6,805 nucleotides of DNA from Bacteroidales bacterium (GTDB lineage: Bacteria; Bacteroidota; Bacteroidia; Bacteroidales; Azobacteroidaceae). The first letter of the stretch is position 1; every line of letters begins with the position of its first letter. The stretch spans positions 1 through 6,805 of the forward strand of contig JAJBTS010000287.1 of NCBI GenBank assembly GCA_020860885.1. The letters run 5' to 3'. This document shows, one piece after another, positions 5,427 to 6,805 of the stretch. The translations under genes were made by a program, and so were the position numbers. The notes beneath the pieces are model-generated. The model did no database searches. It was not told the origin of the DNA and saw only the letters and a list, made by a program, of their open reading frames with translations.

Positions 5427-6743
5427 TTACATAGTCACATTTACTCCCATATATACATCCAGTATTTTTCTACGCAACATAAAACTGTATTTGCTTTGAA
5501 TATAGTCTGTCATAGCACTTATATAATTATTTTGTTGCTGGAGGAGATCGACAGCCGTTATCGAGCCTGCATTGAACAATGCTCTGTAAACGTCGAAAGT
5601 TTTGGCATATGCTTTTTGCTTTATATCGTTTGTATTGTATTGATTCAATGCGGAAATAACATTCTGATACTGTTGAGTGACCTGTTGCCTGATTTCAATA
5701 TCATTCTGCTGCTGATTGTATTCTGCCTGCTGAAGAGCAATCTTACTTTGTACCGTTTGCAGTTTAGTACGTCCTTTGTCCCAAATAGGAATACTCACTG
5801 ATAATCCTATTTGTTCAGCCAGATTATCGCGAATTTGGCTACCGAATTGTTTGAAATTTTGATTGTGCCCCGTGTTTACACTACCCGTTAAACTAATTGT
5901 AGGGAAATAAGAAGATCTGGCTATCTTAATTCCCACATTCGCAATATCTACATCGTATTGACTGATTTTCAGGTCCGGTAAAGTCTGCACCGACCTTTCA
6001 ATTACTACCTGCCTTGTAGGAATCAGAATCATTTGATCAATAGAAGTAGTATCGGGATAAATTATTCTTAAATTCACTTCAGGATCCATCGACAATAAGC
6101 TTTTTAGGGTTAATAAGTTGTTGTCCCGGGCTATTTCCGTATCTACTATATTGGTTTGATCGCTGGCGTACTGAGCTTCTAACATCAGATAATCGCTTTC
6201 CAGGATCAGTCCTGCAGCAAACTGAGCTTTTCCCTGTTGCACCTGTTCCTGACTAGCCTCCAATACGGTTTGCTGATATTTTAATAATTCTTCATTTCCT
6301 AAAACAGTAAGAAAAGATTCCAATATGTTTATTACCAAACCGTTTTCATACTGTTGGGTTTGCAACTGAGTTTGTTCCATCAACAATTTATTTTCTTCGA
6401 TAGTATTGGTGATGGATCCTCCCTGGTAAAGAGTCACACCTGTGCTAATTCCATAGTTACCATTCAGCGAAGAACCGGTATTTTCTCCATGATTCCAGTT
6501 TTCATTTAATGAAGCGCTCAAATTGGGCAATCGTTCCAATTTTGACTGTTTATAAACTTCTTCCCTTACCGATTCATTCAGTAACATATTTTTGCGACTA
6601 AAACTATTGCCGAAAGCATATTGCAGGCAATCATCCAGCGAAAAATAAATAGCCTGAGTTGAATCGCTGTCAAAAGAAGGTATCTGTGGAAAAATCTGAA
6701 GAGTTGTTAAACTGAGCAATAATCCTAAAATAATCTTTTTCAT
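5427..6743 (-). CDS. TolC-like outer-membrane efflux protein
   Basis: This 438-residue protein should trimerise into the outer-membrane channel and periplasmic tunnel of the exporter. A signal peptide covers about residues 1-20 (MKKIILGLLLSLTTLQIFPQ) and has no lipobox cysteine. The mature part shows the internal duplication of the family: RLPNLSASLN (71-80) mirrors YFPTISLTGS (279-288), LYQGG (105-109) mirrors IPIWDKGRTK (318-327), and AGLILESDYL (177-186) mirrors AGSITAVDLL (392-401). Long glutamine-rich helices lie between them. The frame is open to a TTG at 6803, but I start at ATG 6743, because it begins directly with a signal peptide and the extra 20 codons would cover the promoter elements. 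It is the first gene of the operon. Confidence 0.95.
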   Translation of the reverse strand: MKKIILGLLLSLTTLQIFPQIPSFDSDSTQAIYFSLDDCLQYAFGNSFSRKNMLLNESVREEVYKQSKLERLPNLSASLNENWNHGENTGSSLNGNYGISTGVTLYQGGSITNTIEENKLLMEQTQLQTQQYENGLVINILESFLTVLGNEELLKYQQTVLEASQEQVQQGKAQFAAGLILESDYLMLEAQYASDQTNIVDTEIARDNNLLTLKSLLSMDPEVNLRIIYPDTTSIDQMILIPTRQVVIERSVQTLPDLKISQYDVDIANVGIKIARSSYFPTISLTGSVNTGHNQNFKQFGSQIRDNLAEQIGLSVSIPIWDKGRTKLQTVQSKIALQQAEYNQQQNDIEIRQQVTQQYQNVISALNQYNTNDIKQKAYAKTFDVYRALFNAGSITAVDLLQQQNNYISAMTDYIQSKYSFMLRRKILDVYMGVNVTM

Positions 6744-6775
6744 ATATGTAATTATATTTCTTTCTAACTGGAGTA

Positions 6776-6804
6776 CAAACTTATAAATAAACCGAACCGA
6801 CAAA
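6776..6804 (-). promoter_or_regulatory. Operon promoter, Bacteroidetes -33/-7 type
   Basis: On the minus strand, TTTG (6804-6801) is followed after 17 bases by TAAGTTTG (6783-6776), matching the Bacteroidetes -33 (TTG/TTTG) and -7 (TAnnTTTG) elements; 17 is at the short end of reported spacings. Transcription would start near 6769, leaving a leader of about 25 AT-rich bases before the TolC-like ATG, without a Shine-Dalgarno. The spacer contains a tandem pentamer, AACCG twice on the plus strand (6790-6799), which might be an operator half-site. Bases beyond 6805 are not visible, so upstream activator sites cannot be judged. Confidence 0.6.
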
Positions 6805-6805
6805 G

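Noticed and set aside
5412..5801. Plus-strand open frame of 129 codons opposite the TolC-like gene
   Set aside because: It lies almost entirely antisense to a well-supported gene, its protein is cysteine- and aromatic-rich without recognisable domain, and no promoter or leader supports it.

Overview
The window looks like a Bacteroidetes chromosome fragment, most likely order Bacteroidales. It is moderately AT-rich, most start codons follow A-rich leaders with no Shine-Dalgarno sequence, and two sites match the Bacteroides -7 promoter element TAnnTTTG. The protein families (LytS/LytTR two-component pair, split MacB-like ABC exporter, TolC-like outer-membrane factor) also fit. I cannot fix the genus from sequence alone.

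Layout: six genes, all on the minus strand, fill positions 306-6743 and read from right to left. In order of transcription they are a TolC-like outer-membrane efflux protein (6743-5427), a MacA/HlyD-type periplasmic adaptor (5382-4210), an ABC ATPase (4208-3459), a MacB-type permease (3372-2152), a LytS-family sensor histidine kinase (2125-1070) and a LytTR response regulator (1073-306). A promoter with -33 and -7 elements lies just upstream of the TolC-like gene. A second good -7 element sits just before the kinase. Adaptor and ATPase are separated by one base, and kinase and regulator overlap by 4 bases in an ATGA junction.

How the genes work together: ATPase and permease should form a MacB-type mechanotransmission ABC exporter with the nucleotide-binding domain on a separate chain. 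The adaptor links it through the periplasm to the outer-membrane channel. The kinase-regulator pair at the 3' end probably controls this operon or related ones. Substrate and signal cannot be read from the sequence.

The left 305 bases hold no confident gene. Positions 1-80 are a C/G homopolymer-like stretch that is probably a contig-end artefact. Positions 81-120 are pyrimidine-rich. Positions 127-231 carry five tandem copies of an exact 21-bp period repeat in which two unit types alternate. This is the least explained structure in the window. It is open for translation on both strands, its units contain TTC-NN-GA(A/G) dyads, and its 21-bp spacing resembles the known geometry of LytTR-domain binding sites, so coding, structural and operator readings all remain possible.
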